DNA from: Dermatophagoides farinae
Lineage: Eukaryota > Arthropoda > Arachnida > Sarcoptiformes > Pyroglyphidae
Length of the DNA: 64,000 nt
NCBI RefSeq assembly: GCF_024713945.1
Contig: NC_134682.1
Span: 4,193,001-4,257,000 of the forward strand
Reading direction: 5' to 3'
Below, one piece after another: positions 34,410 through 48,000 of the stretch (position 1 is its first letter; every line of letters begins with the position of its first letter). A program made the translations under genes and the position numbers. The notes beneath the pieces were generated by a model. It was given only the letters and a program-made list of their open reading frames with translations, had not been told where the DNA came from and searched no databases.

Positions 34410-35104
34410 TTTCAATGGATGGCTTAAATAAGTTAAAATTCATGTTGTTTTGTTATAGATTGCCAACCACAAAATAAATGTTATTTTATAAAAGTTTGAT
34501 TCATATTCAATAAATACAGTCAAAAACAATGAAAATTCCATTTGTCAATTCCAAAGAAATGTTGTTGTCCTTAATGATTTTTATGAAAATAAATAGATAT
34601 ATAATAATAAATATATTTGCTTCTACTAAAAGAAACGGTGAAAAGCTTATGTTGTGCCATAATCACTCGATTAATTGATTCATCGATCAATACAGTTATC
34701 ATCTATTTTTAAATTTTTGTAATTTATCATTACATGGTAATCAGCTAAAAGAGGTGGTTCTCGAATTTTCAAGGCAGAAAAAAATAATGTTTATACAACA
34801 CTATAAAATCCATTATTGTTTAAACCATTATCATAAATTGATCAATATTCAAATATCATTTATATATTGTTCTTTATTTTGACTACACTATTGTCATTTG
34901 ACAATTACGGTATTGACATTATTATAAATGTCATTAATAAAAGTAAAACTATATTCTCAAAATTTTTGAGAAACCATTAATAATAACAAAAAATAAAGTT
35001 AAATTTGAATAATTTATGAATTTTAAATTAGAAAAATTTAAAGAAAATAAAGCAAATCAATTGAATATTGGAAAAACACCAACATAGACACATATGACAT
35101 GGTG
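34410..35104. other. Spacer between receptor copies 2 and 3
   Basis: AT-rich spacer duplicated in part from the other intervals; contains the out-of-frame ancestral start at 34441-34443. No further gene seen. Confidence 0.65.
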
Positions 35105-36379
35105 TTAAATGATTTTTTTCAGACAAATTTTCTTATAGAATTTGATGGCCATGTGGAAATTCATGATGAACATTTGAATGTATTTGAATTTGCTAATGAA
35201 AAACATTCGACCACAAGTAAAACCGAATAGATTATTGGTCATCGTCTGTATGAATAGACATGATTTCAGTGAATATCGAAATGGCAATCTATTTTGGATT
35301 TTATTCCGTTGCCTTCTCAACCACTGTGATCGAGCAATCCAACGATGAATCGATTGCCAACAAATTCGATTAAATGATGGCATATGAGCTACACGGAAAT
35401 AGAGGATGTTAACTAGAGAAAATGTTGACATGAATGCCAATGCGACAATTGTATTCTGTGCATTCATCTTGGTTTGTTGACTAATGAATAATAAACAAAT
35501 TACCACAGCAGATTTGGACAATAATTCAATAAAGAATAAAATACTTCGCGCTGTTGAATTGATTTTGGCTGTTTCGCTGTAAAGAGCTACATATTCGAAA
35601 TGAAATTTATACCAAAACAATTTTCGTGGATTTTGTAATAATAAAGCCGATTTGCTGGATAATTGTTTAAGCCGGACAATAAAGAATTCCATGATAAATA
35701 CAGTGAAACTTATGGACATGAATGCATCGCTAATCAAATAGATGCATTGAATAATGTATGATAAAAACATTGTTGATGACAATATCAATTGAGTCAAATT
35801 AATCTGATGGCATTCAAAGAGATCCAAAGAAAAATAGCTGAAAATGAATTGAATAGCCAGCAATCCAATGATAAAACATCGAAGAAAAATAGCAGCCATA
35901 AACTGTGATTTTTGAAAGAATTTTATTAGATAATTTCGGTGTTGCGGTGACAATTGTTGATCGTCATATTGCCAGTTATTGATGAAAAAATCATTCATCG
36001 ATGATTTGTAGTGTATAACCTCGAGCAAAAAATGATACCATAAATAGTCATGTAGAATAAATACAATGATCATTTCGATTACTATGAAATCATTTCTCTG
36101 GGATCCGATAACTTTGTCGAATGTATCTATACTCATCACGTAATCATTGTGTGACCAAATAATCAAACAGGAAAGATAAACAATGGAAATCCATCCATTC
36201 AATGTGATCCAAATGGCTGGTTTGATCGTTGAATATGTCCATGAAATTTTTCGTTGCTGATAATCAAACAGATCATAATTGATTCGTAAATTATAAAATT
36301 TAATTATTTCAAAACCATGGCGGAAGAAATATTTAATTTCCGCTTTCTGATCGGATCGTCGGAATAATTTGACATTCAT
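35105..36379 (-). CDS. Gustatory-receptor-like gene, copy 3
   Basis: 424 residues, MNVKLFRRSDQKAEIKYFFR to FYKKICLKKII, intronless, with the ATG at 36377-36379. Same helices and C-terminal pattern as copy 2. Relative to copies 1 and 2 it lacks seven residues before RKLFWYKF, an in-frame loss. Most of the protein is near-identical to its neighbours, with differences concentrated at the N-terminus. If the family assignment is right it is a membrane chemoreceptor subunit. It could instead be another mite-specific seven-helix family. Confidence 0.65.
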   Translation of the reverse strand: MNVKLFRRSDQKAEIKYFFRHGFEIIKFYNLRINYDLFDYQQRKISWTYSTIKPAIWITLNGWISIVYLSCLIIWSHNDYVMSIDTFDKVIGSQRNDFIVIEMIIVFILHDYLWYHFLLEVIHYKSSMNDFFINNWQYDDQQLSPQHRNYLIKFFQKSQFMAAIFLRCFIIGLLAIQFIFSYFSLDLFECHQINLTQLILSSTMFLSYIIQCIYLISDAFMSISFTVFIMEFFIVRLKQLSSKSALLLQNPRKLFWYKFHFEYVALYSETAKINSTARSILFFIELLSKSAVVICLLFISQQTKMNAQNTIVALAFMSTFSLVNILYFRVAHMPSFNRICWQSIHRWIARSQWLRRQRNKIQNRLPFRYSLKSCLFIQTMTNNLFGFTCGRMFFISKFKYIQMFIMNFHMAIKFYKKICLKKII

Positions 36380-37040
36380 GTTGTTTTGTTATAGGTTGTC
36401 AAACACAAAATAAATGTTATGTTATAAAAGTTTGATTCATATTCAACACAACACACAGTCACAAAAACTTGACAAAAATTCCAAAGAATTGTTGTCCTTG
36501 GTGATTTTTATTATGAAAATAAATTGATATAATATATATTTGCCTGTACTAAAAGAAACGATGAAAAGCATATTGTTGGGTTCTATTAATCACTCGATTA
36601 ATTGATTCATCGATCACAATACAATTAAAATTGTCATTTATTTTTAAATTTTTATAATTTATTATTCGATGATGGTTCTCGATGAATTTTCAAGGAGTAA
36701 AAAAAAAACTTGTGTGTTTCATGGCACACAGCCATTTGGAAACTAAAAGGCTTGTTTTTTGTTATGTACCTTTTTTCATGGATCCAATGTGAACATGTTC
36801 AAAGTGTTGTGTAATCATTAAATCAATTAATTAGTTTTCAATTCCACACAAAGTTTTCTGTTTTCGATTCATATTTTGCATTTGTAAAAAAAAAAAAAAA
36901 AAATAGTAAAACAAAAAAACAAAATTTCAAAATGGAAAAATATGTTGTCATGAGTGATTTTGTTTTTGAAAATGAATTCGATGGTAAACAGTCATGAGTG
37001 CATTTCGATGGTAAACAGCAATAATATTTAATATATATAT

Positions 37041-37127
37041 AACTGGCCCCATTAGATTAGAAAGAAAAAAAAACCTTAAGTCAAGTCTAGATGTTCATGT
37101 TCATATATTAATAATCGATTATGTCTG
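37041..37127. repeat. 87-bp direct repeat, copy 1
   Basis: Starts AACTGGCCCCATTAG and ends CGATTATGTCTG. Matches 37252-37338 at all but one base (CCTTAAG against CCTCAAG). A shorter motif GGTAAACAG recurs three times around it. Confidence 0.95.
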
Positions 37128-37251
37128 GTAAACAGCAATAGCTCATACCAAATAGTTAGGTTTGTACTGAAAATAAGCAGGAATGGCCGGCTCAGCTTCG
37201 CCGCAGTTTACACACATCCTTAGCGTCATAGTATAGTAGATAATATATAAT

Positions 37252-37338
37252 AACTGGCCCCATTAGATTAGAAAGAAAAAAAAACCTCAAGTCAAGTCTA
37301 GATGTTCATGTTCATATATTAATAATCGATTATGTCTG
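37252..37338. repeat. 87-bp direct repeat, copy 2
   Basis: Second copy, 211 bp from the first. The spacer includes a GC-richer segment (GGCCGGCTCAGCTTCGCCGC) unlike its surroundings. Confidence 0.95.
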
Positions 37339-37344
37339 AGTTTT

Positions 37345-37349
<5 letters not shown>

Positions 37350-37378
<29 letters not shown>
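37350..37378. repeat. TC microsatellite
   Basis: Near-perfect (TC)n directly after the 87-bp repeat. Confidence 0.9.
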
Positions 37379-37381
<3 letters not shown>

Positions 37382-39859
37382 TTCTACCAAACAAATCAAT
37401 CAATATATATTGATAATCAATTAATCGATTGGTAGGAAAAAATTTTTTTGTTGTTGTTGTTTTTGTTATTACCATTGTTTTTCGTTCGCAATCTATCGTT
37501 TATTTTTTTTTTTTTTTGGATTTTTTTAAAAAAACAACGTCTGAGAAAAGACGTTCAATAATGTGGCTCCACTACGACAACAACAACAACAAAAATAAAC
37601 ATCACACACACACACACACAAACACAGAGAGTTAAATGTTATAACGAACAAAATGTCGAGACTTTATACAAACAAACAAACAAACAACAACAACAACAAC
37701 TGACTTGGCTATGTGATATTTTAATTCATAAAAAAAAATTGTGTTTATCCAATCATCACACAAACTATCTGATCATAGGAATGAATGAATGAATGAGTGG
37801 ATGAATGGATGGATTATCAATAAAATTGTGTCTAACGGCATTGTGATATTTGTGTGACAAGAAGCGAAAAAAAAAAAAATGATACAAAGTCGCCTAAATT
37901 TTTCTGTTTCCCATCGTTTTTATAATTTTAACAATTTTTTTTCTTCTTTTTGTTGTTGTTGATACAATCAACACAATCGTTGTTGAACCATACACAACCT
38001 GGCAAATGATTATGCTGATGATGATGTTGATGATCAGAGGATAATAACCGCAGATTTGGAAATTTTTTTCTTTTTTTTTTTGGCCACTTTTTGTTGTTGT
38101 TCCTGGTTTCTCACACACAAACCAATTTATCGATAGCTCTTTCAACAGACCAATAGATAATAAAAAAAAAGACGATCGATCGAAATGGATTTTGCAAAAA
38201 AGGAGAAAAAAAATTTATTTTTATTATCATCAATTATAATTGATACGATTGGGAATTAAAGAAAGAAAAAAGGTAAACAAAATGATTGAATCGAATTGGG
38301 GGAAAAAAATTGATTAGAAGAAAAAGTAATAGTGTGAATCTCATCTTACAATTTGAAAATGATGACGATCATGTGTGTGTGTGTGTGTATGATTTAAAAA
38401 TTGAAAACAGTGAAATTAATTAAAAAAAAATGGTGAAAAGCGAAAAGCGAGAAAAAAAAAGTCCTGAGCTTAGCTTGAAAATTCATTCGATTACATTGAA
38501 AAAAAAAATTATAATAGAAACATTCTGTGTGTGTGTGTGTGGGTGATTGGTGGACAACGTCCAAAAAAAAAAATTGATGGAATTATCGAATTGATTCAAT
38601 TGGATTGATTGTTTTTTTTTAAAACAACAACAACAACAAAAAAAAACAATAGAAGAATGACATCTATACCGGTATATTTAGGGGGTGTGTGTGTGTAGGT
38701 GTGTGTGCAGTACAATAATAATGATATATAATAATAATAAAAAATAGAAATTTCTTCAATCAATTATTTAACGAACAATAATTTTACAAAATTTAAATTG
38801 TGTTTGTAAGTGTGTGTGTGTAAGTTGTTGTTCATATATATATATTAATTAATTATAATCAATAAATGACAGAGAGAAAGAGAGAGACTAGTGTAATGGA
38901 TGAAAGAATAAAAAATCAATCAATCAATCAATCAATCAATAATGCAGAATAATAATCAATCTAAATATTGGATATTTTTTTTCAATATTAAAAAAAAATA
39001 ACAAAACAAGTTTTTCATATTTTTTGCTTTGCAATATTTTGTTTGTCTATCTATATATATATATATATTAAATATATGGTTTGAGATGTGATGTGTGATT
39101 GGTTTTTGTGGTTGTTGTTGTTGTTGTTGTGGTTGTTGTTGTTGTTGTAGAGCTAGATATAATGTTTTTTAATGAAACGTAAACGTTTCTGAAATTGAAA
39201 AAAAAGAATCAAGTCACGGTTTAAATATGAATTGTTGAACGACGAAATGAAAAAAATTCATTGATTTGAGACACAAAAAAAACAAACAAACAAGCAGAAA
39301 TTGGTAATTGTATCGATAAAACAGAATGAAAACGATAATTTCATGTGTGTGTGTGTGTGCACTTTGCTGAGCAAATTTTTTTTTCTTCTTGTGGAAATGT
39401 AGAATAATTTTTTGTTTGTTTGTTTCAGATTCTTGGAACAATGATTTGACAAGTATCGATTTTTGAATTTTTTTTTTAAGAAAAAAATTTGTTGGTTTTA
39501 TGACTGGTGATGATAACTGATGTGTAGTACCAGAGCTTTGATTCTGTGTGTGATTGATGATGATTTGTTTAAGTGCATTTTATGCCGAATTTAAAAAAAA
39601 GAGAGATACAAGCTTCTATGAGACAAAAAAGTTTTGGTTTTCTTTCAATTGTTTCCTGTGTGTGTGTGTGTGTGTTCAGCCAAAATGAATTAAAAATATC
39701 ACAAATTCTGTACGGTTTGTGTGGATGTGTGTGTATGTGTTATAAAGTGAAGATTTTGAATTGAATAAACAACACATGGTTATAATTTACAGCTAACTAA
39801 ATGTTTTTTTTTTTACTTTTTTCTTATTTTTTTTTTTTTTTTTTGGTAATCAGTAATAA

Positions 39860-40762
39860 TTAGAAATATAAATCTTCACCTAATCCTTCATCATGATCAT
39901 CATTATTATGATGATTACCATCGATATCAATATCGATATCTATGGTTAATTGTGAAAGATGGCTAGAACGATCAATGATATTTGTGGATGATGATGATGA
40001 TGATGGTGGCCTATTCTCTTGATCTACTTTATCATCATCATCATCATCATCATCTTCAGCTTCATTATTATCATCATCATCATCTTCATCATCAGCATTA
40101 ACATTGATCATTGATGGCTGTTCTGGAATGAAAATTGGTATATTTTCACGATCTTCATGTTCCAGATAGCTAAGCAGATCGGTTAACGAAGGTTGTGTTT
40201 TAAGGCTAAGATCATCTAACCATGTGGCAGTCGTCATTTGACCAGTAGGACCACCATTGGTTGTATCATGTAATAAAGAATATGACCGTTGATGATTATT
40301 ATGGGGAATGTAACGATTCTCCTGTTGATTGACCTGTTGTTGTTGTTGTTGCTGTTGCTGTTGTCGATTGAGAAGCAATTGTTTTGCACTAGATACCTGG
40401 GCGAATGTAGTATGAATATAATTCTGATTGTTATTGGGAGTGGCTGCTGTGGAAGTCGTGTTATTATTAACCGTGGAATGCTGATGATAATGGTTTTGAT
40501 AGCAATGAGCATTCATCAATGTTGTCGGTAAATTCGTATCGATCGATATTGTCATGGCTGTGGCTGTGGCTGTAGTAGGCGGTGTGGGAACAATATTCGT
40601 ATTATTATTGTTGATATGATTTGATGATGATCGGCTAGTAATTTCCGGTGATACCGTAGCTATCGTATCGTCAACATTGTTAGTCATTGAATTTCGATCC
40701 ATTGTCATTGATTCATTTCGGATCAAATTATCGATTTGTTTTGCATAGTTTTCAATACAATG
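39860..40762 (-). CDS. CycD: Cyclin D exon 5 (C-terminal tail)
   Basis: 300 codons plus stop. Starts HCIENYAKQIDNLIRN, which ends the cyclin fold, then Asn/Thr/poly-Q sequence, WLDDLSLKTQPSLTDLLSYL, two Asp-rich blocks and the end DEGLGEDLYF. Confidence 0.88.
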   Translation of the reverse strand, partial: HCIENYAKQIDNLIRNESMTMDRNSMTNNVDDTIATVSPEITSRSSSNHINNNNTNIVPTPPTTATATAMTISIDTNLPTTLMNAHCYQNHYHQHSTVNNNTTSTAATPNNNQNYIHTTFAQVSSAKQLLLNRQQQQQQQQQQVNQQENRYIPHNNHQRSYSLLHDTTNGGPTGQMTTATWLDDLSLKTQPSLTDLLSYLEHEDRENIPIFIPEQPSMINVNADDEDDDDDNNEAEDDDDDDDDKVDQENRPPSSSSSSTNIIDRSSHLSQLTIDIDIDIDGNHHNNDDHDEGLGEDLYF

Positions 40763-43700
40763 CTAAAAAAAAAGATTGTGGGAAAAAATATATTGAATAC
40801 AATGATTATTTTATTGATCAAGTGAAAATAAAATAATTTTTTTTTTCATGCAGCAAAAAAAAATGCTTACCGAATCGATTCCAAGCTGTTTTTCTACAGC
40901 CAATAAGAATTGTTCATATAAATTATTAGGGATTATTGTTGTTGTTGAATTTTGTTGGTCGTTAGCCTGTTGTACTGTTGTGTGTCGTCGGCTATTATTG
41001 CTGTTGCTGTTGTTTGTGGCGGTGGTGGTGTTGTTGGTGGTAATCATATAATTTGTTGTTGATATTGGCTGTTCCGGCGTCATCATCATCATCATCATCG
41101 TATTCGTCTTTGTAGTCATGTCGGTCGATGATTGTGATGTTGTTGTCGTTCTATTTCGATTAATGTCGAGACCTTGTAATGCTGTGGCCACACATGCAGA
41201 TGCAATCACCGATGGTTCAACAGATACAAATGTAATATCTTTATAAGAAAATGAAACAAAAAAAAAATAAAATAAAGAATATATATGAATGAAATGAAAT
41301 GAATAAGTTAAATGGCAAAGTCACGAGGTCCTATGTTTAGACTGTATATATTGATGATAGTGAATATATTGATATTTACATACATACACACACACACACA
41401 CAATGTCTATTTCTCTATCTATATGGGCCGATATTTCAATGTCACGCTCTCGCGCGTATGGTCGTCGTCGAATTCGGTTTGTCCATTTACACACATATGA
41501 TACTATCATCATGTGTTAATGAAAGTGAAATTTTTTTTTCTTTGAATCAATCAATCAAATAGATAATTACATGCATATATAAAAAATACGGATCAAAAAC
41601 GGAACCATGGAACATTTGTTTTTTTTTATAGCTCAAATCAAAGTAACAAAGTAATTTTCACCAATTTTTCACCATCATCATCATCATTATCATTACAAAT
41701 AAAAACCCTTTTTTTTGCCATATATTAATTAAAACAAACAAATCAACGGAAGAAAACGAGGTCAAGTTCTGATTTATTATAATAATGTTCTTGGCCAGAC
41801 AAAAAAAAGTGATTATTATTAATATTAACCTAGATTCTTGATGTCATCAGAAAAAATTAAATTAAATTAATTATAAATTGATTGTTTTATGATCATTTTT
41901 TTTTTTTTGAATGTCCTAATTAATTGAACATTTATCAATCAAATGCCAAATCAGCCGATCAAACACACACACACACACACACATACACAATATGAATCAT
42001 ATGATCTAGATGTGATGGACATTTAAATCGACCTTCAAGAAATGAAAACATAAATTGTTAATAGTTGAATTGTTCAATACATTTTAGTGGTGGGAAAACT
42101 ACGACAACGACGACGACGACCCGGGACATTTAAATCTGGAACAGCATATTTAATAAACACACACACACACAGTGAACAAAAATTTATTTTTTTTCTTTTT
42201 ACATAACCTTTTGTCTGATGAAAAAGGTGGAAATATCACATACTACAGAGTTCCAAAACAACACTAAACCTTAGTGTGAACAAAGAGAAAAAAAGGAAAT
42301 ACTAGATTTTCGTTTTGAGAAAAAGCGAGGGAAAATTTTTTTTTATCTGCATTTTCGCGCCCATCTGTTCCTGTTTCATTCGCGTTTGTTTGTTTGTTCT
42401 ATATATGGGTAAGGTTATCCGGTACATTGATTGTCAAAATGGTGATGAAATTTTTTTTTTTTTTGGTATATACCCGAATTAAAAGATACCGATACCTATT
42501 GATAAATAGGTGTAGCCTGTCAAATACCACCACGACCACCAAACAATAGATTGGCGGGAACATCTGCGCGCGTTTTTTTCTTCTCAATTGATTGAAACAA
42601 TTTCCGTTGGTTTTTAAATCACACAAAAAAACAACAACAATAGATTTGTAAAATGATAAAAGTTCAAGATGGCGTCAGAGAAAAAAAAAGTTTTGAATCA
42701 ATCGAAATAAAGAAAAGAGAGAGAAAATGTCGTTTACATTTGACCACAGATGGCATTCAAAGAAATTTTTTTTTTCAAAACAAAATAGATTGTTGCATAG
42801 TCGAGTCCAATTACCTTTCTCTCCTCTCTCTCTCTCTCTCTCTGGTCTAGGACCAGTCTCACCTGCTTGGATTTTTTTTCTACCTCAATCAAGCTACTGG
42901 CATTTTTTCAAGCGAAAAAAAATCGACATAAGCCAATAGGATCTAGTAGACAAAAAAAATGATTGATCAATTTATATGAATGGCTGCTTGTGAATCACCC
43001 ACCATATTCCGGCATGATTAAACATGGAAAGGATCAAGATTATTATCATCATCTAATTTAACATTGTGTAACAATAATGAAAAAGTCTAGGTCCATCCAC
43101 CCACCCACACACACATACTGGATTTATTTGTTATCCTCTGATCAAATCGATATATAAATAATAAGTTCAACAGGAAAAAAAATAACTAAATCAAATTATT
43201 ATACTACTATACACGAATCGAGATATCAACAGCAGCAGCTGTTTGGACAATAGTCAATCAACAGTAGTAGAAGTAGTAGTCGAATTAATAAAATTATATC
43301 AACACATCCAACGATGATGATGATGATAATTTGGTAAAATACAAAAAAAAAACAACTATTAAACCTAACCAGGAAAAAAAGGTGTTGAAAAACAGTAGTA
43401 AGACCCAATTTCATACTCACACACACATGCACACGAATAAATGGACCAGACACACACACACAGGATGCAAGTCCAAAGATAATTTTTTCTTTTTTATTTA
43501 ATCATTTAATGTATGGTGGACCTAGTCAACGATAAAAAAGCTAGACCTAATTAAACTGGTAACAAGCCTTAAAAAATACAAAACCAACCAAATACAAATC
43601 AACAGGGAAAAAATTAATGATCAACATTTGGAAATGTGGCCGTCATCATCGTACTGTGGTGGTCAATAAATTATTAGATGTCATCATTTTTTGAGGTAAT

Positions 43701-45007
43701 TATATGGACAACGGATATTCCAATGAAATCCGGACCACATCAATTAGTTTGGAAAATGTTTTACATGTGTGTGTGTACTATATGGACATCAAATGATCAT
43801 CATCAATGTAAATCTGTCTCTGTGTGTGTGTCACATTAATGGTTGAATATCTTTTCGAAGAATGCAGAAAATAAAAAAAACCCAAATCACCAGCTGTATA
43901 TAAATGATGTTCGAAATTGATTGAACTAGTTTTTTTTTCTTTTTCTAAAAAAAAAGTTTGTCATTACAATCAAATAGTATGTGGTGGATTATATTAGTAT
44001 TTGTATCCTTCAAATGACCCATTGAGTTTTACGATGAAAATTTAATGAATGAAAAGCAAAAAAAAAAAAAATACCAATGACAAGCCTAGTATACAACTAC
44101 AACTAACAGTCGACAACGACTGGTAGTAATGGGGTGGACAGAAAAATTTTTCTATTTTGTTGCACTTTCCCCTCTTTATATATTTCTTAAAAAAAATCAA
44201 TCGAAATATGTTGTTTCTATTGAAACTGTGAAATCATTCAACTGTAACACTGGCCTGTAGAAGAAAAACAGAAAAGATCAAAATCTATTGGTAAAGAAAA
44301 TAGCATCTCATCTAATCAACAACAACAGCAACAAAAACAAAAACAAAAAACATGTGTGTGTGTGTGCAGACATTTGGGCGCCGGAAATGTATTATTACAC
44401 AATAGTAGACTTGATCACGTATCCTTTTCAATCGATCTCAGCAACAACGAGAAAAAAAAATTCAGGATCTCCCCTCATCATCATACATTCATTCATTCAT
44501 TCACGAAAATTTTTTCTATTTTTTTTTTGCCAGACAAAACAAAAGCATTGTTATTATTATCGGCACGAATACAGTCTCGTTACGGTATTTTTCCTTTTCT
44601 GAAAAAATGGTATTTAGGTCAAGACCATTGTGTGTGTGTGTGTGTAAGTGTTAATACTTGGGTCCAACGACCAACAACACCAAAGATGGATTATGATCCA
44701 AAGAAAATACACACACACACACACACAAATTTGATGTTCGATACAATCACATGATGCTCACATCCACACACTAGTTGATTATGTAAAAAAAAGAAACCTT
44801 AAGCTCATCATCATTGAATGTTTTCTTTTTTTTTTACTTCGTTTGTTTCTCTAGGTCATAGGTCAGCAATGCAATAACCGTTATACTAAAAATGACTATT
44901 ATTGTTTGAATGAATGTTGTTCTAGTAGCCACGTGCTGGACACCTTTTTTTAAGAGAAAAGATTATTATTGTTTAAATGAGTGATAGTTTGATGACCTAT
45001 CACATAG

Positions 45008-45039
<32 letters not shown>

Positions 45040-48000
45040 GACCTTAGATTTGAATTTGATTTTATAGATAGACAGATGAATCCAAGGTAAATCTCAGAGT
45101 TTGGTTCCCCTGTCATTAATGTGTGTGTTTTTGAGCAGATGAAATAGTAGTGTTGTCATTACGCACACACACACACACATACACACACACATAGAAAGGT
45201 CAAATCCAGACATACAGTCATAAAAAGTCCAAAAGACCTAGCTTCATATAGAAAACGAGCGATTCATTTTATCATCATCATCATCATAACCGATTGTTAA
45301 ATATCAGCACAACAAAAAAAACGGTCTTGTTGTTGTTATTTGAATGTTAGACAAACAAATCAATTGTTATATTTAAAGCTAAGAGTTTTTCTTTTTTTTC
45401 GGTTCTCGTTATAAACCACACACATACACACACAGAAAGAGAGAGAGAGAGAGACAGATAGAAACATGAAGAATGAAAACCAAGCCAATGTAAACATCAA
45501 AAACCATAACCTATGATGATGATGATGATGATGATGATGATGTAAACACATATTTTTCACAACGTTTTTCATTGAATCAATCTTTGCATGAAAAAAAACA
45601 CACACACACAAATCGGTGGTTTTCATTGTCCATGGAGAAACAGAAAAAAAAGATGAGCCATATGAAAAATGACAATATTCGATATTATTCAGGTATAATC
45701 AAAGAAAAAAGTTAGGTCATTATAGATTTTCAGACATTTTTCCTGATGATTTTTTTTCTAGTGATGATGATTGGTTGCCATGCTGCCATACAAAAAAAAA
45801 TTATCAAAATCAAATTGGTTACAAAAGCAAAAAAAAGCTAGCATTGGATATTATTTTTTTTTGTTCTGGGCAATAATAATAATAATCATGATTATTATGG
45901 CTAACCAAACGCCACACAGGTAAAAATGAAGATCTGGATATAATGAATGAATTGTATAAATGAAATAGACATAATCATCATCATCATCGTACATAAGCCT
46001 TTGACCTCCTAAATGATTCACGCGAATACAATATTTTTTTCAATTGTGCTTAATAATAATCAAATATATAAATGTGTTCATCGTTCAGGTCAACCATGGT
46101 CAATTTGCATGCTCGTGTGTGTGTGCTGGTGTGCTAGTGTATGCGGCGTGTGACCCATGGGTACAAATTAACCTAAGGCTGAATAAAGGTATTATAGATT
46201 TATACTGAGATTTAGCTACACATACGACTCAATTATCCAGAAAAATTTCAGCTCAATTTCATATCAATCAAAGTAGTTGGATTTTTTTCTCTAGGGTTCA
46301 CTTATTGGAAAATGGAAAAACGAGACAATTTACTGATTATGGTGATCCGATTGAATATTTTGGTGTCCATTTGCCACCGTCATTGGCTACTTTAATAATT
46401 TTAAATGATCATTAAAACTAGCAACGAAGACAACTACTATTAAAAATGTACAAAAAAAATACCGGTATCCATACAGAAAAACCAACAAACAAGAATAAAG
46501 TCAGGCCACCACCAAGTGTGTGTGTGTGTGTGTGTGTGGCAAAAGCAAAGGTCAACATAGGCATATGACGAATACCAGAAAAAAAAGAGATAGAGTTCAA
46601 AGACATTTAACTTGGTTATAGAGATACATATGAAATTTTTTTTTTTGCATAACTCTTTCCGTATGTGCATCAATATAAATCATTTCTTTTCTGTTATGGA
46701 ATAAATCACCGTTTAACGTCAGTTTTCTAGTTCCGAATTTTTTTTGTTTTGTTTTTCATATGAAATTATATGACCTTTTCATATTTATAATAAATAGAAA
46801 CATTTTTTCTTTATTCATTTATGGAAATTGACAATTTATTCAACATTAAAAAAATGCCTGTTGATGATTTGTAAGCATCATACAAAAGATGAGATGGCCA
46901 GATGCCCAGATATTAAAGTACCGATATTACCTGAACTACTGCTATATATATGTGTGTGTGTGTGTGTTGTATATAATAATTAGAATATAATCGAGAAAAA
47001 AAAATCGGTCCTGCTATTCGTAGACAGCCGCAGAGATAAAAGCAGCTGTTAGAATGCTAGAGAGAAAGAAAGAAGAATCATTCAAGAATGACACAGCTAA
47101 CAATGACAATGACAATGACATACACGAGTTCCACAATATTATACCAGATGATATGTCATGTCAAATGTTTGTTGTTGTACCCAAGCTACCCATTTATTAT
47201 ATAATAATAAAGATAACCACTATCGATGCTAAGCAGTGAAAGACGTGCTAATGATCAAGTTCAACCGATGTGTTACGCAACATACAAAACATAGAGAGCC
47301 ATGACACAATGACATTGACATGACAATTTTGTTTTTCATATACATATAGCCATATATACAAGACAAGAATCAATTCTATGATGCTATACAATTATCTATC
47401 GCAGTTGTACACGTGGCTCATACAATCATTGGTGGTCAAAGCTTAGTCATTGTGTGTAAGGCCATCGATTCATGAAAATTAATAAATAGCTATATACTGA
47501 TGATAAAAGTTATGGCCAAGTATATCAAATTAAAAGGAACGTGCCTGGCATATCACAACTCTATGCCATATATACCGATAATGATAAATTCCATATGGTC
47601 ATAAATATATACATATGACTGTGATCAACAGGTCTTCATATCTACCCAGCAAAAAAAAACATCCATCCATCTTGCAAAAACTCAACTATAACAACAACAA
47701 CAAAAAAAATTAAACGAACAAACAATAGTTTCAAAGTGAAAGTTTTTCTTTCATTCATTTATTCATTTAAATGGTAATCGATGCCGTACACATACACACA
47801 CACGTGTGTGTGTTCGTTATACCAGAACAAAATAATAATCAAATACCCGACAAACAATACAATACAATCGGATCCTCAATGATGAAGAAGAAACGGACAT
47901 CTGTCCATTGAACTTAATCATCAGAAAGAGAGAAAAAAAATCAAACATTTTGAATAAATCCTAACGTTAAGCGGGACCAAAAGAGAGAGATGCCAATATA

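Larger units (their letters stand above)
31187..36460. repeat. Tandem duplication, three units of about 1.95 kb
   Basis: Equivalent start positions are 32483, 34443 and 36379, giving steps of 1960 and 1936 bp. Coding parts and pieces of the spacers repeat, so whole segments were copied in tandem. Confidence 0.85.
36380..39859. other. Intergenic between the receptor array and cyclin D
   Basis: 3.5 kb of AT-rich DNA. Holds an 87-bp direct repeat (37041-37127 and 37252-37338), TC (37350-37378), CA, GTT and CAA runs, and the cyclin D 3' UTR at its right end. No coding sequence supported. Confidence 0.6.

Noticed and set aside
44288-44754. Two overlapping plus-strand frames of 104 and 132 codons
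   Set aside because: They include His-Thr and Cys-Val runs from CA/GT repeats and no conserved motif.
46201-46280. Upstream part of the intron frame as evidence for a mobile element
   Set aside because: The sequence before 46294 hints at a repeated element but I found no terminal repeats, target duplication or second copy in the window.
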